From CALCNS01 sp964425745 (GTDB taxonomy: Bacteria; Bacillota; JAAYKD01), in assembly GCA_964425745.1 (NCBI GenBank), contig CAYRNW010000002.1, positions 62,001-126,000 of the forward strand: a stretch of DNA of 64,000 nucleotides, given 5' to 3'. The notes under the pieces are model-generated. The model worked only from the letters and a program-made list of their open reading frames with translations, had not been told where the DNA came from and searched no databases. Positions 31,893 through 40,766 of this stretch are shown one piece after another. A program made the position numbers and the translations under genes. Numbering within the stretch: the first letter of the stretch is position 1; every line of letters begins with the position of its first letter.

Positions 31893-32933
31893 ATGAAAAA
31901 ACTAACGGTCTTGTTTGTGCTCCTTTCTCTGATACTCGGAGCATGTAGTGCTCCGGTTCCCGCTCCTGTTCCTGAAAAAACGACTCAAGTTTTTGTTGAT
32001 TCCAGCGGACGTACGATTGAACTCCCACTGGAAATCACGCGAATAGCGGCTTCCGGCCAACTGGCGCAGATGTTCCTTTTTGCAATTTGTCCGGACCTCT
32101 TAGTTGGACTGGCAAATCCTTGGTCTGACGCTTCAGAGCAGTTTATTCACACCGAATACTATCAATTACCCGTTTTGGGACAATTTTATGGTGTTGGAAC
32201 TATGAATATGGAAGAAGTCATCAAAGCAGATCCTCAAGTCATTATCGATGTTGGGGAAGCCAAGGCAACGATTGTTGAAGATATGGATGCCATTATGGAG
32301 CAAGTCAATATTCCCACCATCCACATTGAAGCGACAACAGAAACAACCGCTGAAGCGTATCGGACGCTTGGAAAGCTACTAAATCGAGAAGAAAAGGCAG
32401 AAGAGCTGGCTATTTTTGTGGAAGGAACGCTTGAAAAAGTCAACACTGCTTTGAGCAAAACCGAAAAAACCTCATTACTCTATCTTTTGGGCAATAATGG
32501 GTTGAATGTCTTAGCAAAAACCTCCTTCCACGCCGAAGTGATGGACTTCGTTTCCAATAATATCGCCCTTATCGAACAGCCTTCTTTCAAGGGGTCCGGA
32601 AACGAGGTGGATTTTGAACAATTGCTTCTGTGGAACCCGGAAGTCCTCTTATTTGCTCCCGATAGCATTTACGATCAAATCGACGAAAATACCACTTGGC
32701 TACAACTTAACGCAATTGCAAATCAACGCTACTATAAAGTGCCTGGAGTTCCCTATAATTGGGTAACCAATCCCCCTTCTGTCAATATATTCTTAGGAAT
32801 GCTATGGTTAACAGATTTACTGTACCCTGAAGCCGTAGAGTACGATTTGTTTGAAGAGGTCTCAATCTATTACAACCTCTTTTACGGGCATGATTTGACC
32901 CCTGAGGAATTCTCACAGCTTACCTCCCGATAA
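31893..32933 (+). CDS. ABC importer substrate-binding lipoprotein (class III, FecB/BtuF-like)
   Basis: A 346-aa protein with lipobox LSLILGAC. The PBP class III fold follows: DSSGRTIELPLEITRIAASG, GTMNMEEVIKADPQVIIDVGEA, and a long helix before the second lobe (FEQLLLWNPEVLLFAPDS). It begins 1 bp after the ATPase gene with AAAGGA upstream. The ligand is not readable; Mo/W oxyanion, B12 or a metallophore are possible, and the locus favours Mo/W. Confidence 0.85.
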   Translation: MKKLTVLFVLLSLILGACSAPVPAPVPEKTTQVFVDSSGRTIELPLEITRIAASGQLAQMFLFAICPDLLVGLANPWSDASEQFIHTEYYQLPVLGQFYGVGTMNMEEVIKADPQVIIDVGEAKATIVEDMDAIMEQVNIPTIHIEATTETTAEAYRTLGKLLNREEKAEELAIFVEGTLEKVNTALSKTEKTSLLYLLGNNGLNVLAKTSFHAEVMDFVSNNIALIEQPSFKGSGNEVDFEQLLLWNPEVLLFAPDSIYDQIDENTTWLQLNAIANQRYYKVPGVPYNWVTNPPSVNIFLGMLWLTDLLYPEAVEYDLFEEVSIYYNLFYGHDLTPEEFSQLTSR

Positions 32934-32960
32934 TGAACTCATGAAGAAAGGTGGTTTGCT

Positions 32961-33713
32961 ATGTGGCAATTGTATCAGCGTTTATTGGACCCGATTCCTC
33001 GTGGAATAAAAATTCAAACTGCCATACTTGGGGCTTCCTGGTCTTTTGTCGAGGCAGAAGGGCGCGTAGGCGTAGCTGCTACTAACCCGGAAAATTCTAT
33101 TAGAAAACACTCTCTAAATTGGATTGGAGAAGACTTGCGTGATTTAGCTGAACAAGTTACGTCGTGGAATTTTCAAGAAGCCTCTTTAGGGTTAGCAGCA
33201 ATCAATGCATGGTACCATCATCCGGCTCAATTGAATTCTCAACAAAACCTGGCAAAAGGCGTATTTCTAAGAGATGAAAACGCCTTCGATGCTTACGATT
33301 CGTTAACCACTGACAAAAAAATTGCCTTTATTGGACATTTTCAGCATTTGGAGAAGTACTTAAAACACACCGCTTCCTCTATTGTTTTAGAACGCAACCC
33401 CCAACAAGGAGATTATCCCGATTCTTCCTGTGAGTATCTATTACCCGAACAAGATTATGTTTTTATCACCGGCTGTACCTTAATCAATAAAACCCTGCCT
33501 CGGTTACTTCAGCTCTCAAGAAACGCAGTTGTTGTCTTGACCGGTCCTTCGAGCCCTATGACAAATACACTATTCGACTTTGGCGTTCACGAATGTTCTG
33601 GGTTTGTGGTAACGGAGTCCTCCAAAGCCTTACAAGTCATTGCTCAAGGATCGCACAAAGGGCTTTTTCAGTACGGGCAAAAAAAGCGTTTTGTTGCATC
33701 TCCATTTGCTTGA
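32961..33713 (+). CDS. DUF4213/DUF364 putative heavy-metal chelation protein
   Basis: A 250-aa protein of the two-domain DUF4213-DUF364 type: N-terminal YQRLLDPIPRG...LGLAAINAWYH, and C-terminal KIAFIGHFQHLEKYL, YVFITGCTLINKTLPRLL, VVLTGPSSPMTNTLFDFGV. Family members are often beside FecCD-type importers and are thought to bind a metal or metal chelate. AAAGGTGG lies upstream. It is the last gene of the molybdenum hydroxylase locus. Confidence 0.8.
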   Translation: MWQLYQRLLDPIPRGIKIQTAILGASWSFVEAEGRVGVAATNPENSIRKHSLNWIGEDLRDLAEQVTSWNFQEASLGLAAINAWYHHPAQLNSQQNLAKGVFLRDENAFDAYDSLTTDKKIAFIGHFQHLEKYLKHTASSIVLERNPQQGDYPDSSCEYLLPEQDYVFITGCTLINKTLPRLLQLSRNAVVVLTGPSSPMTNTLFDFGVHECSGFVVTESSKALQVIAQGSHKGLFQYGQKKRFVASPFA

Positions 33714-33735
33714 TTTATGGTTTTCATGATATACT
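33706..33735 (+). promoter_or_regulatory. Possible promoter of the orphan binding protein
   Basis: TTGCTT (33706-33711), an 18-nt spacer and TATACT (33730-33735). Confidence 0.5.
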
Positions 33736-33765
33736 GTAGGGAGAATGCATTCAGGAGGCAAAACG

Positions 33766-34548
33766 ATGAAGATCCTTCGCAGATTAGTGCTTCCCTTTCT
33801 TCTTGCAGTCCTTTTAACCGGGTGTCAAGGGGAACAAGAATCCAACGCTTTGATTGTCGGTTTTATTCCCGATGCAGCTCCCTTTTCTTATTTAAACGAA
33901 GAGGGTTTTTGTACAGGATTTGAAATTGAATTAGTCGAGCAAGCAGCAGCAAAAATGGGTTTAGAACCTCAATACACCTCCGTTTCTTGGGAGGATTTAC
34001 ATTCAAGTATTGAAAGTGGTCAAATCGACCTTTTTGTCGGCTACTTAAGTAAAAAAGATCTTCCGGATGATGTTTTGCTCAGCGAATCCTATTTAGATAA
34101 TTCGCAAGTCTTTTTAACTCAAAAAAACAAGCCCTACGAAACTTCTTTGGATTTTACAGGCAAAACCATTACGATCTTCAAAGATAGTTTAGCAGACCAG
34201 TTATTACAATGGGAATTTCAAAAAAACGTCACCGATACTTGGATCATCCAATTCAGTGAGAATACAGATGCTGCTCTAGAAGATTTATTATCGGGACAAA
34301 CGGATGCATGGTTAGCTCCCCTATACAGTGTTGAAGACTATATTGAACAATATCCTGACGAATTATCTCGCTTAAGCGTAGCTTTTTATGAAGAAAAACT
34401 AGTAACAGCCTTTTCCCCTCAACGCGAAGACTTGGTCGAGCGTTATAATGCCGCCTTACGGGAACTTCAAACCGAAGGTACGCTTTCTGAAATCGCACTC
34501 GGCTGGTTTGGATTTGACCCCATTACGGATTTTGGATCCAATCCTTGA
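33766..34548 (+). CDS. Amino-acid-type ABC substrate-binding lipoprotein (SBP family 3), orphan
   Basis: A 260-aa protein with lipobox VLLTGC. Family 3 marks are VGFIPDAAPFSYLNEEGFCTGFEIELVEQAAAK and a hinge region (DFTGKTITIFKDSLADQLL). ATG 33766 has AGGAGG upstream. No permease or ATPase gene is nearby, so it either works with a transporter encoded elsewhere or acts as a sensor. A terminator follows directly. Confidence 0.85.
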   Translation: MKILRRLVLPFLLAVLLTGCQGEQESNALIVGFIPDAAPFSYLNEEGFCTGFEIELVEQAAAKMGLEPQYTSVSWEDLHSSIESGQIDLFVGYLSKKDLPDDVLLSESYLDNSQVFLTQKNKPYETSLDFTGKTITIFKDSLADQLLQWEFQKNVTDTWIIQFSENTDAALEDLLSGQTDAWLAPLYSVEDYIEQYPDELSRLSVAFYEEKLVTAFSPQREDLVERYNAALRELQTEGTLSEIALGWFGFDPITDFGSNP

Positions 34549-34559
34549 TTTACCGCACT

Positions 34560-34597
34560 AAGCTGCAAGAGCTCTTTTGAGCCTCTGCAGCTTTTTT
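34560..34597 (+). terminator. Rho-independent terminator
   Basis: AAGCTGCA (34560-34567) pairs with TGCAGCTT (34586-34593), with an inner GCTC/GAGC and a run of T. Confidence 0.85.
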
Positions 34598-34679
34598 CTT
34601 TAAAAGAAGGATTTGATTGCAATAACAAAGAATATATCTTTAATTCACCGATTTTTTTGCTGAACGAAAGGACACAACG

Positions 34680-36578
34680 ATGAAAAGAAAACTGGTTCTA
34701 TTTTGGACACTGCTTCTTGTAACCCTTTTAACAACAAGTGTCTTTGCTTCCGAAAGTGCTTTTGTCATCGATCAACTCCAGGTGGAAATCGACGTCGACA
34801 ATGCCTCCTTTGTTCGCATAACACAAAACATGGCTGCTCACATGGAAAACCATGCTGCTGAATTTACGTTGGGGTATCCAATACAATGGAATGATGGTCG
34901 CTGGACTCTATTAGAAGAGGAAGAGGTTTACACTTACAATGCAACCATCCTGAAACGCCATCAAAAAGGCGAACGGATTATCCTGGAGTATTTTGCGAAT
35001 TATCAACAGCGCATGGGGGCTCCCTTTACGTTGGAGCACAAGCTTGGTTATAACCTTGGCGTCGATCTTCATTCCGATAAAGACGATTTGAAACTGCTTA
35101 TTGCAGATGATTTTTGGCAGGCGACCACCCAGAAATTAGATTTCATCGTCACCCTACCTTACGAGATTACTGCCAATCAAATAACCTTTGAAACGAATGC
35201 CGGAACGGTATCCGATGTTTTAGAGTACACTTTACAAGGAAACGTCATCAGTGGTGTCACGAAAACAACCTTACACACAGGTCAATCGATTTATCTTTCC
35301 CTCTCTCTTCCAGAAGGGTATTTTACTCACGCAACTGCGTTGGTAATTCCGGGACAAACTCCTGCAGCAATCGGACCTTATCTATTAACTCTTGCTTTGG
35401 CAATGTCGTTAGCCCTTTGGTTCTTCTTGGCAAGAAATCGTCGTCCCATTACAGACCTTATACCGCAAATTCCTTTCCACTTGACTTCTGCAGAAATGGG
35501 CTACCTATTTGATCATTCTCTTGATCAAACCGACACGGCCAGTTTGTTTTTAACTTGGGCTCAACAGGGCGCTCTAAAGATCATAGAAGAAAAACAGCAG
35601 ACGTTGATCAACCCTGCAACCTTCTTTTCACTTGAAAAAACCGGAGATCTTGCTGATCAAGCCAAACCTTATGAACAGACGATGTTTGAGATTCTTTTCA
35701 GCAGGTTTGGGAAAGATGGCAAGGTTACCGACAGCGTCCTTGAAAATCGCTTCTACCTTCATACGGAAGAAGGCGAAAAGGGGATCAAGGAGCAGGTCAA
35801 TATTCTCAATCCCTTTGGAGTTTATGAAGGATACAACAAGTATTTGCGAGGCTTCTTCTTGCTTTTGGCATGGGCTTCTGGCTACTACGCACTTCTTTTA
35901 TTATCTTTAGATATTTTCCAATTGCAAGGCTGGCTATTGCAGGTCATTTCCGTTTCGATTTCTGCGTTACTGACTCTTATCGTCTATTTGTCTGCCTTCT
36001 TCTTGAATTTATATTTAGTAGCCCGAGATCGAACCAAACTGGGACTAGCCCTGGTAATGCTCCTCACCGTTGGTGGAGCTTTTGGCTTTTTATTATTTAC
36101 CACATGGAATGGAAAATTTTTCTTTCCCATTCTGCTTGGATTGATGACGTTCTTCTTCTTGGCCTTTCTGGCTGGTAACACGAATAGGAGAACCAAATTT
36201 GGTGAAGAGATCTCTGAAAAAATCTTAGGGTTCCGCCGCTTTTTAACAGAAAGTTCCCCGGAGGAATTGCAATTGCGTACTCGTAATCAATCCCATTTGT
36301 TTTTTGATTTTCTTCCGTTTGCGTTTGTTTTAGGAGTTCAACGAACTTGGGCCAAAAAATTTAATGATGTTTCTTTGAACCAACCAAGCTGGTATGAAAG
36401 CAATGACCCCTTCCTAACGGCCTTTAATGCCTATGATTTCACCCTTCGTATTGAAAAAACGATGCTCCGGTTAACTGAAGTCTTATTTTCAGCCCCAGCA
36501 ATCAATACCAAAGGTTCCATTGCACCAAACACCATTGAAGTTAAAAAAATCGGGAACAGTTGGAAAATTCGATATTAA
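34680..36578 (+). CDS. DUF2207 membrane protein
   Basis: A 632-aa protein. It has a signal peptide (VLFWTLLLVTLLTTSVFA), an extracytoplasmic DUF2207 domain (residues about 25-225), a membrane segment (PYLLTLALAMSLALWFFLA), a cytoplasmic part (LTSAEMGYLFDHSLDQTDTA), three to four further membrane segments (about 390-510) and a final conserved stretch (FLPFAFVLGVQRTWAKKF). Relatives usually end in a Gly/Ser-rich tail; here the end is short and basic. The function is unknown. GAAAGGA lies upstream. It is monocistronic. Confidence 0.8.
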   Translation: MKRKLVLFWTLLLVTLLTTSVFASESAFVIDQLQVEIDVDNASFVRITQNMAAHMENHAAEFTLGYPIQWNDGRWTLLEEEEVYTYNATILKRHQKGERIILEYFANYQQRMGAPFTLEHKLGYNLGVDLHSDKDDLKLLIADDFWQATTQKLDFIVTLPYEITANQITFETNAGTVSDVLEYTLQGNVISGVTKTTLHTGQSIYLSLSLPEGYFTHATALVIPGQTPAAIGPYLLTLALAMSLALWFFLARNRRPITDLIPQIPFHLTSAEMGYLFDHSLDQTDTASLFLTWAQQGALKIIEEKQQTLINPATFFSLEKTGDLADQAKPYEQTMFEILFSRFGKDGKVTDSVLENRFYLHTEEGEKGIKEQVNILNPFGVYEGYNKYLRGFFLLLAWASGYYALLLLSLDIFQLQGWLLQVISVSISALLTLIVYLSAFFLNLYLVARDRTKLGLALVMLLTVGGAFGFLLFTTWNGKFFFPILLGLMTFFFLAFLAGNTNRRTKFGEEISEKILGFRRFLTESSPEELQLRTRNQSHLFFDFLPFAFVLGVQRTWAKKFNDVSLNQPSWYESNDPFLTAFNAYDFTLRIEKTMLRLTEVLFSAPAINTKGSIAPNTIEVKKIGNSWKIRY

Positions 36579-36582
36579 AAAA

Positions 36583-36620
36583 AGCACCTTGCCGGTCTAA
36601 AAAACCGACAGGGTGTTTCC
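36583..36620. terminator. Bidirectional terminator between DUF2207 and zinc-ribbon genes
   Basis: AAAGCACCTTGCCGGT pairs imperfectly with ACCGACAGGGTGTTT around a 6-8 nt A-rich loop; a T-rich end lies on both strands. Confidence 0.7.
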
Positions 36621-37028
36621 TTATTCCTTGGATTTAGTAGGTTTGATTTGAAATTTCGTTTTGCATTTTGGACATGTAACGTTTAAATTTTGTTTTGTTT
36701 TTGGCAATCTCAGCAACTGCTGACAGTGTGGACAAGGTTGGTATTGAAACCGGCCTCGATCGATTACAAAGGTATAAAATAGAACCAACCTTCGTTCTAG
36801 CGGTCTCCAAAATTTCAAAAAAGCTAAATTTTCCGTTTTACGTCGGGTGTGCTCGTGGGAAAGCGTTCGAAACATGGCTAGTACTATGGGTAAAAAGGCA
36901 AGCCCTATTAAAATCGGGCCATGATAAAAAGAGGCAACTGCTAAGAGAATCATTCCCAAGATCATGAGAACTTGATTTAACGCATCGGAACCGTAGATTC
37001 CGGATAAGTATTGTTTTAACCCTTGCAT
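36621..37028 (-). CDS. Small membrane protein with C-terminal zinc ribbon
   Basis: A 135-aa protein. Two adjacent membrane segments (VLMILGMILLAVASFYHGPILIGLAFLPIVLAMF, about residues 19-52) are followed by a basic region and a zinc ribbon CPHCQQLLRLP...CPKCKTKF near the end. GGGGGAAG precedes the ATG. The function is unknown; such proteins are common in Clostridia. Confidence 0.7.
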   Translation of the reverse strand: MQGLKQYLSGIYGSDALNQVLMILGMILLAVASFYHGPILIGLAFLPIVLAMFRTLSHEHTRRKTENLAFLKFWRPLERRLVLFYTFVIDRGRFQYQPCPHCQQLLRLPKTKQNLNVTCPKCKTKFQIKPTKSKE

Positions 37029-37127
37029 TCTGCTTCCCCCTTATGCTAAAGTAGTTGGTAGTTCGTATATCTTACAAGAGATTTTTTAATACGTCAACTC
37101 TCTTTTTGAAAGGACGGTGTGCCACCG

Positions 37128-37679
37128 ATGAACATAACGCGTTGTCCTTGGGCTATTGACCCTTATTCCCAACAATATCACGACGAAGAGTGGGGCAAAC
37201 CCTGTCACAATGATCGAGAACTTTTTGAACTGCTCATATTAGAAGGATTTCAAGCCGGATTGAGTTGGGTAACCATACTAAAAAAAAGAGCTGCCTTTCA
37301 AGCGGCTTTCGATTCTTTTGACCCGAATCTTATCCAGGATTATGGACCTGAGAAAATCGAAGCCCTGATGCAAAACCCCGCGATTATCCGAAATCGTTTG
37401 AAAATTGAAGCAACAAAGACCAATGCCGTTGCTTTTTTACAAGTTCAAAGAGAATGGGGGAGTTTTGACCACTACATTTGGTCTTTTACTCATGGCAAAA
37501 CCATGGATCCTCAGTGGAAGGAGCCCGCGGAAATTCCTACCCAAACTACTTTATCGCAAGAAATTAGTAAAGATCTTAAAAAGAAAGGATTTCGATTTGT
37601 GGGACCCACCATTATCTATTCTTATTTAGGAGCAATTGGCATCGTAAATGATCACTTAGTAAATTGTTCGTTTCGCTGA
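37128..37679 (+). CDS. tag: DNA-3-methyladenine glycosylase I
   Basis: A 183-aa protein with clear Tag marks: RCPWAIDPYSQQYHDEEWGKP (zinc Cys and His, product pocket), LILEGFQAGLSWVTILKKR, RNRLKIEATKTNA, and a C-terminal GFRFVGPTIIYSYLGAIGIVNDH with metal-binding His and later Cys. It removes 3-methyladenine from alkylated DNA. The start is ATG 37128 by family alignment (AAAGGA 13 nt upstream); GTG 37119 is possible but only 4 nt from it. Confidence 0.93.
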   Translation: MNITRCPWAIDPYSQQYHDEEWGKPCHNDRELFELLILEGFQAGLSWVTILKKRAAFQAAFDSFDPNLIQDYGPEKIEALMQNPAIIRNRLKIEATKTNAVAFLQVQREWGSFDHYIWSFTHGKTMDPQWKEPAEIPTQTTLSQEISKDLKKKGFRFVGPTIIYSYLGAIGIVNDHLVNCSFR

Positions 37680-37717
37680 TTCCAGATTCCTAAAATGTGA
37701 AGAAAGGAGTTCTTACC

Positions 37718-38245
37718 ATGACTAATATCTGGCACGATTTAGATCCTAGTCGAGTATCAACCCGAGATTTTATTGTGGTTGTAGAGATTGCAAAAAACAG
37801 CAAAAAGAAATATGAACTCGATAAAAGCACCGGAATGATTATTTTGGATCGGATTTTATATACCTCGACCCATTATCCGGCTAACTATGGATTTATCCCT
37901 CGCACATACGGCGAAGATCATGATCCTCTTGATGCTTTGATCCTGTGTTCAGAAGAATTAGATCCGTTGGTTTTAGTTCGCTGTTATCCCATTGGCGTTG
38001 TACTCATGGAAGACGATGGAGATCGAGATGAAAAAATTATCGCTATTCCTTTTGGGGATCCTGCATATCGCGATTTTAAAGATGTTCATCAACTGCCGGG
38101 ACATATCTTCCGAGAAATGTTACACTTTTTTAACGTCTATAAGGATTTAGAAGGGAAAAAGACCATCGCCGACGTAGTTTTAGGGCATGAAGCTGCCGAA
38201 AAGATTATTGAAGAAGCGATTCAACGTTATCATGAAAAATTCTAA
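37718..38245 (+). CDS. ppa: Inorganic pyrophosphatase, class A (soluble)
   Basis: A 175-aa protein. Active-site residues of the class A family are visible: KKKYELDKSTGMI, YPANYGFIPRTYGEDHDPLDALIL (the D-x-D-P-L-D metal motif) and EDDGDRDEKIIAIP. It hydrolyses PPi to two phosphates. ATG 37718 is behind AAAGGAG. A perfect bidirectional terminator follows. Confidence 0.95.
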   Translation: MTNIWHDLDPSRVSTRDFIVVVEIAKNSKKKYELDKSTGMIILDRILYTSTHYPANYGFIPRTYGEDHDPLDALILCSEELDPLVLVRCYPIGVVLMEDDGDRDEKIIAIPFGDPAYRDFKDVHQLPGHIFREMLHFFNVYKDLEGKKTIADVVLGHEAAEKIIEEAIQRYHEKF

Positions 38246-38290
38246 AGAAGGACTTTCCATTGTATTTACAACAATGGAAAGTCCTTCTTT
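38244..38290. terminator. Bidirectional terminator between ppa and gyrA
   Basis: Perfect 20-bp stem (38244-38263 with 38271-38290) and 7-nt loop, with an A-run and a T-run at its ends. Confidence 0.9.
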
Positions 38291-38301
38291 GATTCTAAAA
38301 T

Positions 38302-40749
38302 TTACTCCAAATCGGGTTCTTCTTTGTTACCAACCACTTTTGCCAATCCAATGACTTGATCATCATCATCCATTTTCATAATCGTAACACCTTGAGTGGT
38401 TCTGCTCATCTGCGAAATTCCAGAAACCGAGGTGCGGATAATAATTCCGTTGATGGTTATCACCATAACGTCATCGCCTTCACGTACCATGCGTACACCG
38501 GCGATTTCACCGGTTTTTTCGGTTCGGCGCATCAATAAGACGCCTTTACCTCCACGACTTTGACAACGATACTCTCGAATTGGAGTGCGTTTGCCATATC
38601 CATTGGCTGTAATGACTAATAAGTCTGCGTCATCATTGGCAATTTCCATGGCGATGACTTCGTCTTTTTTACCTAAAGTAATTCCCTTCACACCGGTCGT
38701 TACACGACCCATGCTTCTCACATCGGTAGAATTGAATCGAATCGCATTCCCCGCTAAGGTTGCCAGAACAACATCGTCATTGTCGTCGGCAAATCGTACT
38801 CCGATTAGGTCGTCATCATCGTTAAGCTTGATCGCCTGGATGCCGCCTTTTCGAATATTCAGGTACTGATCCAACCCGGTTTTCTTGATAGTTCCAAGTC
38901 GAGTACAGAAAACTAAATTCTTCTCTTCATCGAAATCTTTTACTGCCAAGACTGCCGTGATTTTTTCTTCATTATCAATATTGAGTAAGTTAATGATGTT
39001 TGTACCTTTGGCTTGACGACTTGCTTCGGGAACTTCATAAACCTTACTTTGATAAACTTTTCCCTTGTTTGTGAAGAATAGGAGATTATGATGCGTCGTT
39101 GTTATGAAGAGATTTTCTACAAAATCTTCTTCCTTCGTCCCCATCGCAGTTACACCTTTTCCACCTCTACGCTGGCTTCGATACGTGGTTGAAGGTAAGC
39201 GCTTGATATAGCCCTGGTGAGTCAAGGTGACAACAACTTCTTCTTCCGCAATCAAATCTTCAATGTTGAGTTCCCCTTCATCGGGAACGATTTCAGTTCG
39301 ACGGTCATCGCCAAACTCTTCTCGAATGGCTAACATTTCGTTCTCAATGACCTGCTTCAATTTTTCAACATCGGCTAAGATTTCTAATAAACGAGCGATT
39401 TCTGCCATAACCTCTTTATATTCCGCTTCTAATTTATCGATTTCCAGATTTGTCAGTCTACGTAACCGCATGTCCAATACAGCAGTTGCTTGACGATCTG
39501 AAAAACCAAAGGTTTCCATGAGTCGCGGTTTCGCCTCGCTGTCGTCTCTAGAAGAACGAATGATTCGAATCACTTGATCGATATTGCTGGCAGCGATACG
39601 TAACCCTTCTAAAATATGGGCGCGATCGCGTGCTTTGCGCAATTCGAACTCAGTGCGACGCGTGACGACAATTTTCTGATGTTCGATGTAATATTCCAGT
39701 ACTTCTTTTAAAGTCAACGTTCTGGGCTCATCATTGACCAAAGCCAACATGATGATACCAAAACTATCTTGTAATTGAGTATGTGCATAAAGCTGATTAA
39801 GAATCACAGCCGGTTTTGCATCGCGACGAAGTTCGATTACGATTCGCATACCGTCACGATCGGATTCATCTCTCAAATCGGTGATGCCATCGATTTTGCG
39901 ATCGCGCGCTAAATTCGCGATTTTCTCAACTAATCGTGCTTTATTCACTTGATACGGCAATTCATTGACAATAATCCGTGTTTTCCCGTTTTGCATTCGC
40001 TCAAAACGGCTTCGCGCTCTCATAACAACGATACCTCTACCGGTGGTATAAGCACTTCTAATTCCCTGCATTCCCATGATGATACCGGAAGTAGGAAAGT
40101 CGGGACCTTTGATATGCAACATCAAATCTTCAATCGTGGCATCGGGATTTCTCAGTAATAAGAGCGAAGCGTCGATGATTTCACGTAAGTTATGCGGAGG
40201 AATATTGGTTGCCATACCGACCGCAATCCCTGAAGAACCGTTTGCCAACAAATTTGGAAATCGACTCGGTAAAACCTTAGGTTCGGTTTGTGAGTTGTCA
40301 TAATTGGGTACAAAATCCACAGTATCTTTTTCAATATCACGTAACATCTCGTTGGAGATTTTGCATAGCCTTGCTTCTGTGTATCGCATAGCAGCAGCAG
40401 GGTCCCCATCGATAGAGCCAAAATTGCCATGCCCGTCAATAAACGGATATCTTTGATTAAAATCCTGTGCCATTCGTACCAAGGTATCATAAATGGCAAC
40501 ATCACCATGGGGGTGATATTTACCCATGACGTCTGCGACCGGTCTGGCAGATTTTCGATACGCACGATCGTAAGTCAGATCAGAGTCATACATTGCATAT
40601 AAGATACGACGATGAACCGGTTTTAAACCATCTCTGACATCCGGAAGAGCTCGGCTAACGATAACACTCATGGAATATTCGATATAAGATTTCTTCATTT
40701 CATCCGCCAAATCGACGGGAACTATTTTTCCGTGAATAAATTCATCCAT
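38302..40749 (-). CDS. gyrA: DNA gyrase subunit A
   Basis: An 815-aa protein with the full GyrA layout. The winged helix/tower carries the catalytic Tyr in YTTGRGIVV-type context and QRDR GKYHPHGDVAIYDTLVRMAQ. The C-terminal half carries the beta-pinwheel with GyrA-box-like QRRGGKGV (SQRRGGKGVTAMG). The position of E. coli Ser83 is Val84 here (codon 40498-40500), while the Asp87 equivalent is kept. The start has AGGAGGAG. It lies 17 bp after gyrB in one operon. Confidence 0.97.
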   Translation of the reverse strand: MDEFIHGKIVPVDLADEMKKSYIEYSMSVIVSRALPDVRDGLKPVHRRILYAMYDSDLTYDRAYRKSARPVADVMGKYHPHGDVAIYDTLVRMAQDFNQRYPFIDGHGNFGSIDGDPAAAMRYTEARLCKISNEMLRDIEKDTVDFVPNYDNSQTEPKVLPSRFPNLLANGSSGIAVGMATNIPPHNLREIIDASLLLLRNPDATIEDLMLHIKGPDFPTSGIIMGMQGIRSAYTTGRGIVVMRARSRFERMQNGKTRIIVNELPYQVNKARLVEKIANLARDRKIDGITDLRDESDRDGMRIVIELRRDAKPAVILNQLYAHTQLQDSFGIIMLALVNDEPRTLTLKEVLEYYIEHQKIVVTRRTEFELRKARDRAHILEGLRIAASNIDQVIRIIRSSRDDSEAKPRLMETFGFSDRQATAVLDMRLRRLTNLEIDKLEAEYKEVMAEIARLLEILADVEKLKQVIENEMLAIREEFGDDRRTEIVPDEGELNIEDLIAEEEVVVTLTHQGYIKRLPSTTYRSQRRGGKGVTAMGTKEEDFVENLFITTTHHNLLFFTNKGKVYQSKVYEVPEASRQAKGTNIINLLNIDNEEKITAVLAVKDFDEEKNLVFCTRLGTIKKTGLDQYLNIRKGGIQAIKLNDDDDLIGVRFADDNDDVVLATLAGNAIRFNSTDVRSMGRVTTGVKGITLGKKDEVIAMEIANDDADLLVITANGYGKRTPIREYRCQSRGGKGVLLMRRTEKTGEIAGVRMVREGDDVMVITINGIIIRTSVSGISQMSRTTQGVTIMKMDDDDQVIGLAKVVGNKEEPDLE

Positions 40750-40766
40750 TTCCTTACTCCTCCTTT

